This document shows, piece after piece, positions 52,960 through 62,140 of a stretch of 64,000 bases of DNA. The first letter of the stretch is position 1. The number at the start of each line of letters is the position of its first letter. The stretch spans positions 2,232,001 to 2,296,000 of the forward strand of contig NZ_LT629770.1 of assembly GCF_900105335.1 (NCBI RefSeq), given 5' to 3'. The translations under genes and the position numbers were made by a program. Under the pieces are notes generated by a model. It searched no databases and had not been told where the DNA came from. It worked only from the letters and a program-made list of their open reading frames with translations. Source of the stretch: Microbacterium paraoxydans (lineage in GTDB: Bacteria; Actinomycetota; Actinomycetes; Actinomycetales; Microbacteriaceae).

Positions 52960-54050
52960 GCACCGCCACCGCACCCACTACCGTCCCGACCACAACGCGT
53001 CGTCTGTCGACCCTCGACCGCTGGTTGCCGCTCTGGATCGGTCTCGCCATGGTCGGCGGCATCGTCATCGGTCGCTTCATCCCCGGAGTCTCCGGTCTCC
53101 TAGCCGACCTCGAGGTCGGTGGAATCTCGATTCCCATCGCCCTCGGCCTACTGGTGATGATGTACCCGGTTCTCGCCAAGGTCCGCTACGACAAGGTCGC
53201 CGCGGTCACCGGAGACAAGAAGCTGCTCATCTCCTCCCTGGTGCTCAACTGGCTCGTCGGACCGGCGCTCATGTTCGTTCTCGCCTGGGCTCTCCTCCCG
53301 GACCTACCTGAGTACCGCACCGGGCTCATCATCGTCGGCCTCGCCCGCTGCATCGCCATGGTCGTCATCTGGAATGACCTCGCGTGTGGTGACCGGGAAG
53401 CCGCGGCAGTGCTCGTCGCCATCAACTCGGTGTTCCAGGTCATCGCCTTCTCGCTGCTCGGCTGGTTCTACTTGACGGTTCTCCCCGGCTGGCTCGGGCT
53501 CGACTCCCAAGGCCTCGAGATCTCGGTCTGGCAGATCGCGCTGAACGTGCTGATCTTCCTCGGCATACCCCTCGTCGCCGGATTCGCCTCCCGCTTCATC
53601 GGGGAGCGGACGAAGGGACGCGACTGGTACGAAGACCGCTTCCTCCCGAAGATCGGCCCCTGGGCCCTCTACGGTCTCCTCTTCACCATCGTGCTGCTGT
53701 TCGCGCTCCAGGGCGAACAGGTCACCAGCCGCCCCTGGGACGTCGCTCGGATCGCACTCCCGTTGCTGGCGTACTTCGGGATCATGTGGTTTATCGGCCT
53801 CTTCACCGGCAAGGCGCTGGGGCTCGGATACGCACGCTCGTCGACGCTGGCATTCACCGCAGCGGGCAACAACTTCGAGCTCGCCATCGCCGTCGCCATC
53901 GGCACCTTCGGCGCGACCTCCGGCCAGGCCCTTGCCGGGGTCGTCGGCCCGCTCATCGAAGTTCCTGTTCTCGTCGGACTCGTCTATGTCTCTCTCTGGG
54001 CAGCCCGACGCTGGTTCCACACCGATCCATTCACCGCTGAAAGGATGTAG
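52956..54050 (+). CDS. acr3: Acr3-family arsenite efflux transporter
   Basis: 364 residues. Ten membrane helices begin with LPLWIGLAMVGGIVIG. Conserved Cys132 sits in the ARCIAMVVIWNDLA motif, the residue needed for transport in other Acr3 proteins. AAGNNFELAIAVAIG near the C-terminus is the second conserved family region. It exports As(III) formed by the ArsC proteins. Confidence 0.93.
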   Translation: MSTATAPTTVPTTTRRLSTLDRWLPLWIGLAMVGGIVIGRFIPGVSGLLADLEVGGISIPIALGLLVMMYPVLAKVRYDKVAAVTGDKKLLISSLVLNWLVGPALMFVLAWALLPDLPEYRTGLIIVGLARCIAMVVIWNDLACGDREAAAVLVAINSVFQVIAFSLLGWFYLTVLPGWLGLDSQGLEISVWQIALNVLIFLGIPLVAGFASRFIGERTKGRDWYEDRFLPKIGPWALYGLLFTIVLLFALQGEQVTSRPWDVARIALPLLAYFGIMWFIGLFTGKALGLGYARSSTLAFTAAGNNFELAIAVAIGTFGATSGQALAGVVGPLIEVPVLVGLVYVSLWAARRWFHTDPFTAERM

Positions 54051-54052
54051 AC

Positions 54053-55045
54053 ATGAACGCCGTGCTGACCACCCAGGGTGACACCTGCAGTCCCGTCGCC
54101 AGCCACGCAATCGGCGTCGATGCGGCCACCTCGGTCGCCTCTACTCTGAAGGCGCTGTCGGATCCGCTCCGTCTTCGGATGCTGTCTGCCATCGCATCCG
54201 ACCCTCGAGGGGAGTCGTGCGTCTGCGATCTCGCCGAGCTCGCCGAGGTTTCCCAGCCGACGGTCTCTCACCATCTGAAGGTGCTCAAGGACGTCGATGT
54301 CCTCACCTCGGAGCGGCGTGGAACCTGGGTCTGGTATCGGATCAACCCGAACCTGCGCAGCGCCGTCACGGCCCTGCTGGAATCCTTCGCGCCCGCGACG
54401 CTCGCACCGTGGAGTGTCTCTGACGGCCGCGATGAGCCGCGGCCCGACTTCGACGCGCGGGTGACCCATCTCGCAGATGAACTCGCAGCAGAAGTCCCCG
54501 AGCTCGACCCCAATGTCGTGCTCACCATCGTCCGCGAGTCCTACACCGCCCTCGCCCGCACCGCGCGAGTCACCTCAGCACTCGTGCCACTGACCGAACG
54601 CTTCGCACGTCAGCGACTCGCCGACCTCACACGGGACCGCGACTCTGCTGTGCCCCAGGTGCTCTTCGTCTGTGTCGCCAACGCGGGGCGTTCGCAGCTC
54701 GCCGCCGCGCTCGTCAACAAGATGGCGGGCGGCAAGGTCGTGGCTCGCTCGGCAGGATCGGCTCCTGCCGACGTCATCCATCCTCACGTCCGGTCGATTC
54801 TCGCCGAGATCGAAGGTGACGCTGCCGTCGAGCGCTTTCCGAAGCCGCTCACCGATGATGCCGTCCGTGCGGCGGACGTCGTCATCACGATGGGCTGCGG
54901 AGATGTCTGCCCGATCATCCCCGGCGTCCGTTACGACGACTGGGCAGTCGGCGATCCTGCTCTCGCATCGCGTGACGGTGTCGAAGCCATCCGTGACGAC
55001 ATCGCCGGCCGCGTGCGCGCGCTCGTCGAAGACCTTCTCCCTTGA
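54053..55045 (+). CDS. ArsR-ArsC fusion: repressor linked to arsenate reductase
   Basis: 330 residues. An ArsR winged helix at 25-105 carries Cys56 and Cys58 (SCVCDL) for arsenite binding. A three-helix bundle follows at 140-195. From 202 an LMW-PTP ArsC domain has CVANAGRS (Cys207, Arg213) and MGCGDVCP. A reductase fused to a repressor would couple sensing and catalysis. It starts two bases after the acr3 stop. The architecture resembles the 42.7 kb gene but the ArsR part is intact here. Confidence 0.85.
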   Translation: MNAVLTTQGDTCSPVASHAIGVDAATSVASTLKALSDPLRLRMLSAIASDPRGESCVCDLAELAEVSQPTVSHHLKVLKDVDVLTSERRGTWVWYRINPNLRSAVTALLESFAPATLAPWSVSDGRDEPRPDFDARVTHLADELAAEVPELDPNVVLTIVRESYTALARTARVTSALVPLTERFARQRLADLTRDRDSAVPQVLFVCVANAGRSQLAAALVNKMAGGKVVARSAGSAPADVIHPHVRSILAEIEGDAAVERFPKPLTDDAVRAADVVITMGCGDVCPIIPGVRYDDWAVGDPALASRDGVEAIRDDIAGRVRALVEDLLP

Positions 55046-55070
55046 CCAACCCCTCGCACCAGGAGCAACC

Positions 55071-55478
55071 ATGACTGACACGACCACCAAGCCCTCCGTT
55101 CTCTTCGTCTGCGTCCACAACGCCGGACGCTCGCAGATGGCCGCCGGATTCCTCCGCGACATCGCCGGCGACCGCATTGAGGTCCGCTCCGCCGGCTCCA
55201 TGCCCGCCGACCAGATCAACCCGACTGCCGTCGAAGCGATGAATGAACTCGGGATCGACATCACCGCCGAGCAGCCCAAGATCCTGACGACCGAGGCCGT
55301 GCAGGCATCCGATGTCGTCATCACGATGGGATGCGGTGACGCCTGCCCGTTCTTCCCCGGCAAGCGCTACGAGGACTGGAAGCTCGACGACCCGGCCGGC
55401 CAGGGCATCGACGCCGTGCGTCCCATCCGTGACGACATCAAGGCGCGAATCGAGCAGCTGGTGAGCGAACTCGTCTAA
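55071..55478 (+). CDS. arsC: arsenate reductase, LMW-PTP type
   Basis: 135 residues, preceded by AGGAG. P-loop CVHNAGRS (Cys14, Arg20), MGCGDACP (Cys88, Cys92) and DDPAGQGIDAVRPIRDDI. The second cysteine pair suits a thioredoxin-linked cycle, and trxA is in the operon. A structured region follows at 55517-55561. Confidence 0.9.
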   Translation: MTDTTTKPSVLFVCVHNAGRSQMAAGFLRDIAGDRIEVRSAGSMPADQINPTAVEAMNELGIDITAEQPKILTTEAVQASDVVITMGCGDACPFFPGKRYEDWKLDDPAGQGIDAVRPIRDDIKARIEQLVSELV

Positions 55479-55516
55479 CGAGGGGAATGTGCTCGCCGAT
55501 CCGGGATGCTTTCGTC

Positions 55517-55561
55517 AGTGATCGAATCGGGAGCTCGAGTCTCTCGATCACTCCCGATTCG
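55517..55561 (+). terminator. two overlapping alternative hairpins after arsC
   Basis: AGTGATCGA (55517-55525) can pair with TCGATCACT (55544-55552). CGAATCGGGAG (55523-55533) can pair with CTCCCGATTCG (55551-55561). The two stems are perfect, share bases and cannot both form fully. Either a terminator or a switch between structures. Confidence 0.5.
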
Positions 55562-55663
55562 CTCGTGTCAGCGTCAGCGCCAAACAGAGAGCTAGCGCTG
55601 GATGCGAGGAGGACTCAGCGCCACGAGTAAAACCCCAGACGAGGTTCGCATCGGGTCCTGTTA

Positions 55664-57991
55664 CTACTTGCGACATTCGGGGCAGTGGGCGTGAGGTCTG
55701 CGGGTTCTGGTCTGAATCGTGGACGGCCACGAGTATCCGCACGCACAGATCCACATGACTTTTCGACCCGACCCGACGGTGACCTCGGTAGGAGAGAGGG
55801 CGTTCGCTGGGTCCCATTGCTTGGCGAGGTCGGGGCGCAGAGTCGCAAGGTCGTTCTCGCCAGGGATGGGCAGCTTTCCTGCGCAGTAGGGGCAGCCGTG
55901 GCCGCACGTCCGATTCTTGACTGTCGCCGGCCACGAGTGGTTGCGATGGCAGTTCCATGACACCTTCACGTGGGATGAGACTGTGACCTGATTCGGTGAG
56001 CAGTCGTTGCTGGGATCCCATTGAGCGGCGATGTCTGGCCGAAGCGTTGCGAGGTCGGTTGTACCAGGGATGGCAACGCGGCCGGAGCATGAGGGGCAAC
56101 CTGAGCCAGCGTGTCGGTTGGCGACTGTCGCTGGCCAGGTGTGACCCTTCACGCAGCGCCATCGGGCTTCGTATTGGCTGCTGACGGTCACTTCGGACGG
56201 TGTCCGGTCGTTCGCGCCTGCTTTGTGGTCCCATTCCGAAGCCAAGTGAGGGTCGAGAGTTCCCAAGTCATTGAATCCTGCCAAGACGACGCGATTCGCG
56301 CACACGGGGCAGCCCGTCTTGTCCTTCGTACGGCCCCAGACGGGGAGTTCCCACCTGTGACCCAGCGCGCAACGCCATACTGCGGGGAAATCCGAACCCG
56401 CGGTGACCTCGCAAGGAGTCTTGGAGTTCACGTGGTCCCACTGTTCGGCGAGTTGAGGGTGGGTGGTGGCGAGGTCGTTGAAACCAGCGAGGGTGCGTTG
56501 GTTGGAGCAGTACGGACACCCGTGTCCTGAGCAACGGTCGCCGACAGCCGCGTCCCAGCTATGGTCGCAGGGGCCGTGCCACCAGACCACACGGTCTGAT
56601 CCGGGGGTGACTGTCTCCGGTGTGATGGAACTGTCGTTGCGTTGGTAGTCCCACTCTGCTGCGAGGCCGGGGTGAAGAGTGACTAAGTCTGTTTCACCCG
56701 GTATCGCCCGGCTGCCGGCGCAATAGGGGCAGCCGCTTTCTAGCGTGGTGCGGGAGCGCACCTGGGCAGGCCAGGTGTGCTGTCGAGCCGCACACCGCCA
56801 GTTAATTTTCCGTGCGGAGGTGACGCTGACGTGATGGGGGCCCCCGCGGTTGACTCCTGGGGTGGTGTCCCATTCCGCGGCGATGTCTGGCCGCAGGGTG
56901 CCGAGGTCGGTATGTCCAGGCCAGAAGTCCATGCCGATGCAGTATGAGCAGTTCGTTTTGGCAAAGCCTCGCACGTGGGGGCTTGCTTCCCAGGAGTGCC
57001 CCTCTTCGCACAACCACCAGGCTTTGTGGGAGACATCTACTCCCGACCAGGGGTCTCGGGTGGGCGGGTTGCGATCCCAGTCCCATTCGGAGATGGCTTT
57101 CGGGTGTCGGAGGATCCATAGCGGGTAGTTGGCGGTGGCGTCGAGGATGCGGGGGACGTCGACGGTGTCGAGGGCGGGTTCCAGGGGGCGGAACTTCGTG
57201 GGGATGGTGTGGCGGCGGAGGGGTCGGAGCCAGAGAACCACCCGTTCGACGAGGATGTCGCTGTTGGCGATGCCCAACGTTGCGTTGATGTCGAGTCGTA
57301 GATCTGCCGCCGGCTGAGTGCGCCATCGTGCGCAGTGCGAACGATTGGACAAGATCTGCAGAACGCGCACCGTCGCGCGGTACAGATGTGCGCGGCGATC
57401 GATCTCGCGTACCGCGCTCATCAAGGACGGATCCTGCCCGGTCTCTCCGTTCTGGGCGGAGAGCATGTCGTTGTCGCGCACCATGGCCCACACTTGACTG
57501 TGCAGTTGCGTGGTGACTCGACCAGTAGCGACGAGTCGACGGAAGGAGAGTTCCGCGTTCCGAAGCGTGGGATCGAAGGGAACGATCACCTGGGTATCGA
57601 GTTCCGTTCCGGGACCGACCCACACCATCTGCCCCGGGTGTCGGAGACAGAAGTTTTCCCGATCGTGGGGAATCTGCTCGATCGTCTCCCCGGCACTGCA
57701 TAGGCGGCACAGGAAGCGCTGCGGATAGGCCCGTGTGGAGTCCGGTTGCGCTAGACGTTTCATGCGGAGGTAATGACCGGCCGGGCGCCCTGCCGTCGCC
57801 TCGACCGTCCGAGCGGCCGCTTCATCGTCGATCCAGACGCGGTGGATGTTCGGTTGCGCTCGGCTGGTCAGCGCCCTCTCGGCGAAATCGAACGGCACTC
57901 CTGCGGCGTGGCATTGCCGCTGCGCGTAGGAGCGTGGCGTCTCAAGATGATGCCACTTGGGTCGTTTCGCCCACGCCTGCGTGCTGATCAT
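55664..57991 (-). CDS. TniQ-like target selector with seven zinc-ribbon modules
   Basis: 775 residues. The N-terminal 290 are TniQ-like, with LETPRSYAQRQ and a Cys95-x2-Cys98/Cys115-x2-His118 finger in CRLCSAGE and NFCLRHPG. From about residue 300 there are seven modules of 60-70 residues. Each has a linker DLxTLxPxLAxEWD, a strand V.W.C..GH.W and a closing GCPYC. This is the DUF4379-type zinc-ribbon/treble-clef repeat. In Tn7 TnsD/TniQ recognises the attachment site; repeated zinc modules could read a long DNA target. Start overlaps the tnsC stop by four bases. The TniQ assignment of the N-terminus is likely but not certain. Confidence 0.78.
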   Translation of the reverse strand: MISTQAWAKRPKWHHLETPRSYAQRQCHAAGVPFDFAERALTSRAQPNIHRVWIDDEAAARTVEATAGRPAGHYLRMKRLAQPDSTRAYPQRFLCRLCSAGETIEQIPHDRENFCLRHPGQMVWVGPGTELDTQVIVPFDPTLRNAELSFRRLVATGRVTTQLHSQVWAMVRDNDMLSAQNGETGQDPSLMSAVREIDRRAHLYRATVRVLQILSNRSHCARWRTQPAADLRLDINATLGIANSDILVERVVLWLRPLRRHTIPTKFRPLEPALDTVDVPRILDATANYPLWILRHPKAISEWDWDRNPPTRDPWSGVDVSHKAWWLCEEGHSWEASPHVRGFAKTNCSYCIGMDFWPGHTDLGTLRPDIAAEWDTTPGVNRGGPHHVSVTSARKINWRCAARQHTWPAQVRSRTTLESGCPYCAGSRAIPGETDLVTLHPGLAAEWDYQRNDSSITPETVTPGSDRVVWWHGPCDHSWDAAVGDRCSGHGCPYCSNQRTLAGFNDLATTHPQLAEQWDHVNSKTPCEVTAGSDFPAVWRCALGHRWELPVWGRTKDKTGCPVCANRVVLAGFNDLGTLDPHLASEWDHKAGANDRTPSEVTVSSQYEARWRCVKGHTWPATVANRHAGSGCPSCSGRVAIPGTTDLATLRPDIAAQWDPSNDCSPNQVTVSSHVKVSWNCHRNHSWPATVKNRTCGHGCPYCAGKLPIPGENDLATLRPDLAKQWDPANALSPTEVTVGSGRKVMWICACGYSWPSTIQTRTRRPHAHCPECRK

Positions 57992-59031
57992 GCGGCGTCC
58001 ACCAAGTCGTCAAGGGTGACGTTGTGTGTGTTGAGCGTGGTGCGCCGGAGAGTGTCGAGAACCCCGAAGAGTCGCTCGCGGGTTACGGTCTCCGAGGTGC
58101 GCGATTCGTCGCGCAAGATGGACGCGACTAGGCGGTCCACGATCATCGCGAGAACGGCGAGTTTCCCGTCGGCGGCGTGGACTAGCGTGCCGGCGTTGCG
58201 GGTGAGAAGGCCGTGGGCGTGCCCGCATAGTGGTAGGAAGCTGTCGAAGGTGGCGACCCATTTGATCCATTGTTCGAAGTCCTCTTGGACGGCGGGGTCG
58301 ATCTTGTCGAGTGTGACGAAGTCACATCGTGCGCTGACTTGCAGGCCGTCGCCCGTCTTGAATGCTTGGTCGAGATTGATTCCAACCAGGACGACGGTCG
58401 CACAAGACTCGTTCTGGAGGGCTTTGATGACACTGGAGGGTTCAGTCCCGCCGAGCTTGTGCGCTTCGTCAATCACGAGCAGCTTCGTGCCGTGACGGTG
58501 GAGGGCCTCGACGGCAAGCTTCCTCAGCCTGTCGGTGGCGATCTGTTTGGGGAGAACGATGGTGGGGGCGAGAAACTCCACGATCTGGGCAAGGAGAGCT
58601 TTTCCGGTCGAGTGTTCGGTCATCTCCACCCAGACGACCGGTGCGTCTCCGTCTCTGAGGTAGTCGGGGTGTTGGGCTGCGTGTCTGCGTTCTACGGATC
58701 GAGCCAACAGGAGAGCGAGCTCTGTCTTGCCGGAGAACATCGGCGCGGATATCATCAGCCCGCGCCGCGAGTTCTTCAGCCGAGGGTTGATCCGGATGAG
58801 GTCCTCCAGAATGCGAGCGCAGACCGCTTGCTCGCGTGTCTTCACCCTCAGCGTCAGCCGGAGAAAGTCTTCGCGAGCTTGGTCGTATAGCTCTCGAGCT
58901 TCACTGTCCAGATCTCTGTACTGACGGAAGGTGATCTTCGGCGGGGATGCGGGCTCGGCGTCGAATGCTTCTCGAAGCCCTGCAAGGCTGGTCTTGCGGT
59001 CATGGTGGAGGACGAGTGGGGTGATCTTCAT
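57988..59031 (-). CDS. TnsC/TniB-like AAA+ ATPase
   Basis: 347 residues. Walker A APMFSGKT at 96-103 (Ala in place of the first Gly), Walker B LLVIDE at 184-189, sensor-like VVLVGINLDQAF. It links the target selector to the transposase. ATGA overlaps on both sides place it tightly in the operon. Confidence 0.85.
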   Translation of the reverse strand: MKITPLVLHHDRKTSLAGLREAFDAEPASPPKITFRQYRDLDSEARELYDQAREDFLRLTLRVKTREQAVCARILEDLIRINPRLKNSRRGLMISAPMFSGKTELALLLARSVERRHAAQHPDYLRDGDAPVVWVEMTEHSTGKALLAQIVEFLAPTIVLPKQIATDRLRKLAVEALHRHGTKLLVIDEAHKLGGTEPSSVIKALQNESCATVVLVGINLDQAFKTGDGLQVSARCDFVTLDKIDPAVQEDFEQWIKWVATFDSFLPLCGHAHGLLTRNAGTLVHAADGKLAVLAMIVDRLVASILRDESRTSETVTRERLFGVLDTLRRTTLNTHNVTLDDLVDAA

Positions 59032-61064
59032 GAATCAAGCTCCTCTGCTTGCGCGAGATCTATGTCGGGGGATGTCCAATCGATGGTGCTGATGTCGACG
59101 GGTTTGGCCCATTGCCGTAGTGGGATCGGTGTCGTTGTCGAGGGGCCTGGTTCACGTTGCGCTTCGACCTTGAGGCGCTGTTGCTCCCGTTTGTGCTGGG
59201 TGCGCTTCCGTTTGTCTCCTCGTTCGCGACTTTCGACGTGGTCGATCCACTCGCGGCGGCGGTCGGGATCGTCGATTGCGGCGTCGGGGTATCGGGCAAG
59301 GAGTTTCATGTCGATCTCGGCGACCATCGGTGCTGTCTTCTCCCGCAGAGCGATGTCCCAGCACTCGATCCACACACCGGTTTCTGGGTGACGCACCCAG
59401 ACGGCATTGGCGTTGTAGGGGTCGAAGCTCACTGGGAATTTCCTGGCTTTCGCGGATCCCGGTTCAGCGCCCGTGAGGGAGCGATTGCGGAGATCTTCCA
59501 GGTGGGATGAGTCGTAGCGGCGATTGTGGAGTTCGATCCCTGCACGACCGATCATGCGCCGTTCCGTGGGCAAGAGCGCGAGGTACTCCTCAACTCCGAA
59601 AGGCACCGGGACGCCGGGTCCTACAGCGAACAGTTCGGTGTACATCTGATTCGGGGTGAAGATGCGCCCTGGGGAGCTCGTCGACTTCAAGCCACGGTGA
59701 GGCCTGTTCAGGTAGATGTTCGTTATCCAGCTGTCGAGGATGAGGCGAAGCGAATCCAGGGTGAGGGTGGGGTCGTCTTTGGCGGCCCGATGGGCGACGG
59801 AGTTCCCCACGAAACCGGCCAGCCATGCGGCGAAGTCTGTCGAGAGGGTGCCGAAGTTGCGCTCTACGTGTGGCTTTACCGTCGGCGTTCTGGAGGGGGC
59901 AAGTTCCCTGTGGATTCCGTACGCGCTGCAGGCATCTCTGAACGTGCGGGACCGAAAATCTGCTCCGCCGTCGATAGTGATCGATCGCGGGAAGATCCAC
60001 GGGAGGGCCAGAGAATCGTCAGTGAGGTAGGGGTTCACCTGCTTCATCAGGTCAGAAGGCAACGTGGCTGATCCCGCGAGGGTGGCTGCTCCCGAACCAG
60101 GTACGGCTTTGCGCCCGATGACAGCCCGGGCGAGCAGGAGTGCATGGTCGAATCCGCCAGGGCTGTCCGCGTGAATCGCCCAAGCGAGCGGTACCCGGCT
60201 TGCGACATCGAGAAGCACGGTGAGTGTCGGCCGGAACTCACTGTTCTCATCCCAGACGAGAACGTCGAGTTTCGTTGAATCGATCTCGCATCGCTCCCCA
60301 AGTTGATAGGCAGCCCCGGAGTAGTACTGACGCTTGGGGCTGTTATCGGTGTTTCGCCGGGTGGTCGCTTTGTCGAAGCTGTAACGGCCGGCCGCCCGCT
60401 CGTTGATGTAGCCCTGGAGGGTGCGAGCCTTGATCTCGCATAGAGGATCGCCCGGGTAAGTGGTCTCGAGCTCTCGCCTCACCAAGACAGCGCACCGGCG
60501 TTTGCTGCTCGTCGACTTGTCCGTTTGGCGATCGAGGAATCGATCGATGATCGTCACCAGCCGTGCATCTGCCCGGCTGATGGAGAGTCGCTGCTCGCCC
60601 TTGCGATGCATGCGGGCATTCAGCCCGGCTGCACCGTCTTGCTGGTACGTCTTCCACAGGAGGTGTAAGGTGCTGCGCGCTCGCCCAAGTGACGTGCCTT
60701 TTAGCTCGAGCAGCTTCGCGTCAACGCGTGCGTTCTGAGTTGTCAGCGCAGGGTCGTATTGTGCCCGAGAAGCGGAGGCCAACGGATCCATCGGCCTGCC
60801 CGTGAACGCCTCAAGGAGATGGGCTTCCATATCGCATACGTCGGTCGGCCATGCATCCCCGTCCGGTCGAAGAGATACGCTGCGATCCCGTTGGGCTGTT
60901 CCGGCCTGGAGCAGGAACTCGTCTACGGACATGATCAGGTGTCGATCGGGCGCGTGTTCAGAGCGGAGCTTCACCTCCAGGCCAGGAATGATGTGGACCC
61001 AGACCCAGCTCTCGCCGTCAATCTCGAAAGAGTCTCCGAGCTTCAGTTTGCGTTCATCGGACAC
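59028..61064 (-). CDS. TnsB/TniA-like DDE transposase
   Basis: 678 residues. N-terminal DNA-binding region with helix-turn-helix-like segments, then an integrase core: Asp262 in CEIDSTKLDVLVW, Asp365 in ITIDGGADFRS and Glu401 in KPHVERNFGTL. The last two are 35 residues apart, the DDE spacing of the Mu/TniA class. The C-terminus is the usual Mu-type beta barrel (NRRYDSS, VRHPETGVW). It joins the element ends to target DNA. Confidence 0.9.
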   Translation of the reverse strand: MSDERKLKLGDSFEIDGESWVWVHIIPGLEVKLRSEHAPDRHLIMSVDEFLLQAGTAQRDRSVSLRPDGDAWPTDVCDMEAHLLEAFTGRPMDPLASASRAQYDPALTTQNARVDAKLLELKGTSLGRARSTLHLLWKTYQQDGAAGLNARMHRKGEQRLSISRADARLVTIIDRFLDRQTDKSTSSKRRCAVLVRRELETTYPGDPLCEIKARTLQGYINERAAGRYSFDKATTRRNTDNSPKRQYYSGAAYQLGERCEIDSTKLDVLVWDENSEFRPTLTVLLDVASRVPLAWAIHADSPGGFDHALLLARAVIGRKAVPGSGAATLAGSATLPSDLMKQVNPYLTDDSLALPWIFPRSITIDGGADFRSRTFRDACSAYGIHRELAPSRTPTVKPHVERNFGTLSTDFAAWLAGFVGNSVAHRAAKDDPTLTLDSLRLILDSWITNIYLNRPHRGLKSTSSPGRIFTPNQMYTELFAVGPGVPVPFGVEEYLALLPTERRMIGRAGIELHNRRYDSSHLEDLRNRSLTGAEPGSAKARKFPVSFDPYNANAVWVRHPETGVWIECWDIALREKTAPMVAEIDMKLLARYPDAAIDDPDRRREWIDHVESRERGDKRKRTQHKREQQRLKVEAQREPGPSTTTPIPLRQWAKPVDISTIDWTSPDIDLAQAEELDS

Positions 61065-61881
61065 TGATCGCGTCCGTTCTCTCCCGATGTGCGGTAGTCA
61101 GTAGCGTGTTGCTATTGAATACGGACGACAAGTCGAGCGCGAGAAGTCTGCGCCAGGCGAGGTTGTCAACCCATGCGCACGCTAGAAGCGGGCAATCTGG
61201 AGACGCCAGCTCACACAACTCCCGGCGTGTTTTGCCCTGAGTAGCTGCGTCGAGGATCTTGTCCTCGATGTCCGCCGACGGCCTGCAACGGTCATGACGC
61301 GACGCCGACAACCATTCGACCACGCGAGTCGCATGGACGCTGTGACCGGAGAGCACCTCGTAGTGCCAGCCGAGCGTTGCCGACAGCCGTGCGGTTTCAT
61401 CGAACTGCAGTTGCACGGACTCGTCGATGCGTTCCTTCGGCTTCACATCTCGGACGGCGTAGGAGCCGTCCGACATCTGCAACAAGAAATCCGGCACGTG
61501 CCAATGACCGGCCATCGGTGAGCGGACGCCGAACACCACGCCAAACGGCTGCGACCACACCCTTTCGACCTGTCCGGCAAAATCGAGCCACATCAACTCG
61601 TCGCGCTCGAACTGAGACTCACACCACACGTGGCTGCGGGTGCGACTCCAGAAGTACTCAGATCCTGTGAAGAAGTGGCTGGCGCCCTTCGATACTCGAA
61701 CCTTCATGGGGTCGATGACAGACCAATCCAAACGGCCGAGACTTCGGTCGACCGGTGCGAACGAGGTGTTGTTCGCATAGCCAGTCTCCGAACGATGATC
61801 ACGCGGCACCCAGTGCAGCTCCGACTCTTTCGAGAACCGTCGACGAGCGATCATCCGTGCGATCTCAGCTGGCTTCATCAT
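61054..61881 (-). CDS. TnsA-like endonuclease
   Basis: 275 residues from the ATG pair at 61881/61878 after GGGAG; an ATG at 61917 lacks a ribosome site. PD-(D/E)xK-type core: Glu88 in CESQFERDELMW, Pro130-Asp131 in HVPDFLL and Asp145-x-Lys147 in RDVKPKER. The C-terminal part is helical. Cleaves the 5' ends of the element so that transposition is cut-and-paste. It overlaps tnsB by 11 bases. Confidence 0.83.
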   Translation of the reverse strand: MMKPAEIARMIARRRFSKESELHWVPRDHRSETGYANNTSFAPVDRSLGRLDWSVIDPMKVRVSKGASHFFTGSEYFWSRTRSHVWCESQFERDELMWLDFAGQVERVWSQPFGVVFGVRSPMAGHWHVPDFLLQMSDGSYAVRDVKPKERIDESVQLQFDETARLSATLGWHYEVLSGHSVHATRVVEWLSASRHDRCRPSADIEDKILDAATQGKTRRELCELASPDCPLLACAWVDNLAWRRLLALDLSSVFNSNTLLTTAHRERTDAISVR

Positions 61882-62140
61882 CACTCCCGGAGGGAGGCGG
61901 AGTGCCGGTAGGCACATCTTCGTCGCCTGCGCCCAGGATCAGCCCGGTCGGCTTCGACGGGCTTCCGACACACCGGCGCGGACCGGATATCGTTCGATCT
62001 GATCTCGAGTGGCCCGACGTGAAGCGAGAACCGCATCGTTGGTCGCCCGATGTCACTCGGGACTCCACCGGCTTCCGTCGCAAGGTCTAGGCAACGCAAG
62101 GCCAGACTTGAACGAACGAGGGGAAAGCTCCCCCACTAGC

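Larger units (their letters stand above)
55664..61881 (-). mobile_element. Tn7-like transposition module (tnsA-tnsB-tnsC-tniQ)
   Basis: Four overlapping minus-strand genes in Tn7 order: TnsA-like nuclease, DDE transposase, AAA+ regulator and TniQ. The boundaries given are the gene limits, not transposon ends. Neither end nor a target-site duplication was established. By analogy with Tn7, tnsA lies nearest the right end and cargo lies beyond tniQ, here the arsenic island. Confidence 0.8.

Noticed and set aside
55664..61881. CRISPR-associated transposon
   Set aside because: I found no CRISPR repeats, cas genes or tracr-like region near the tns operon; targeting by the TniQ-zinc array is simpler.
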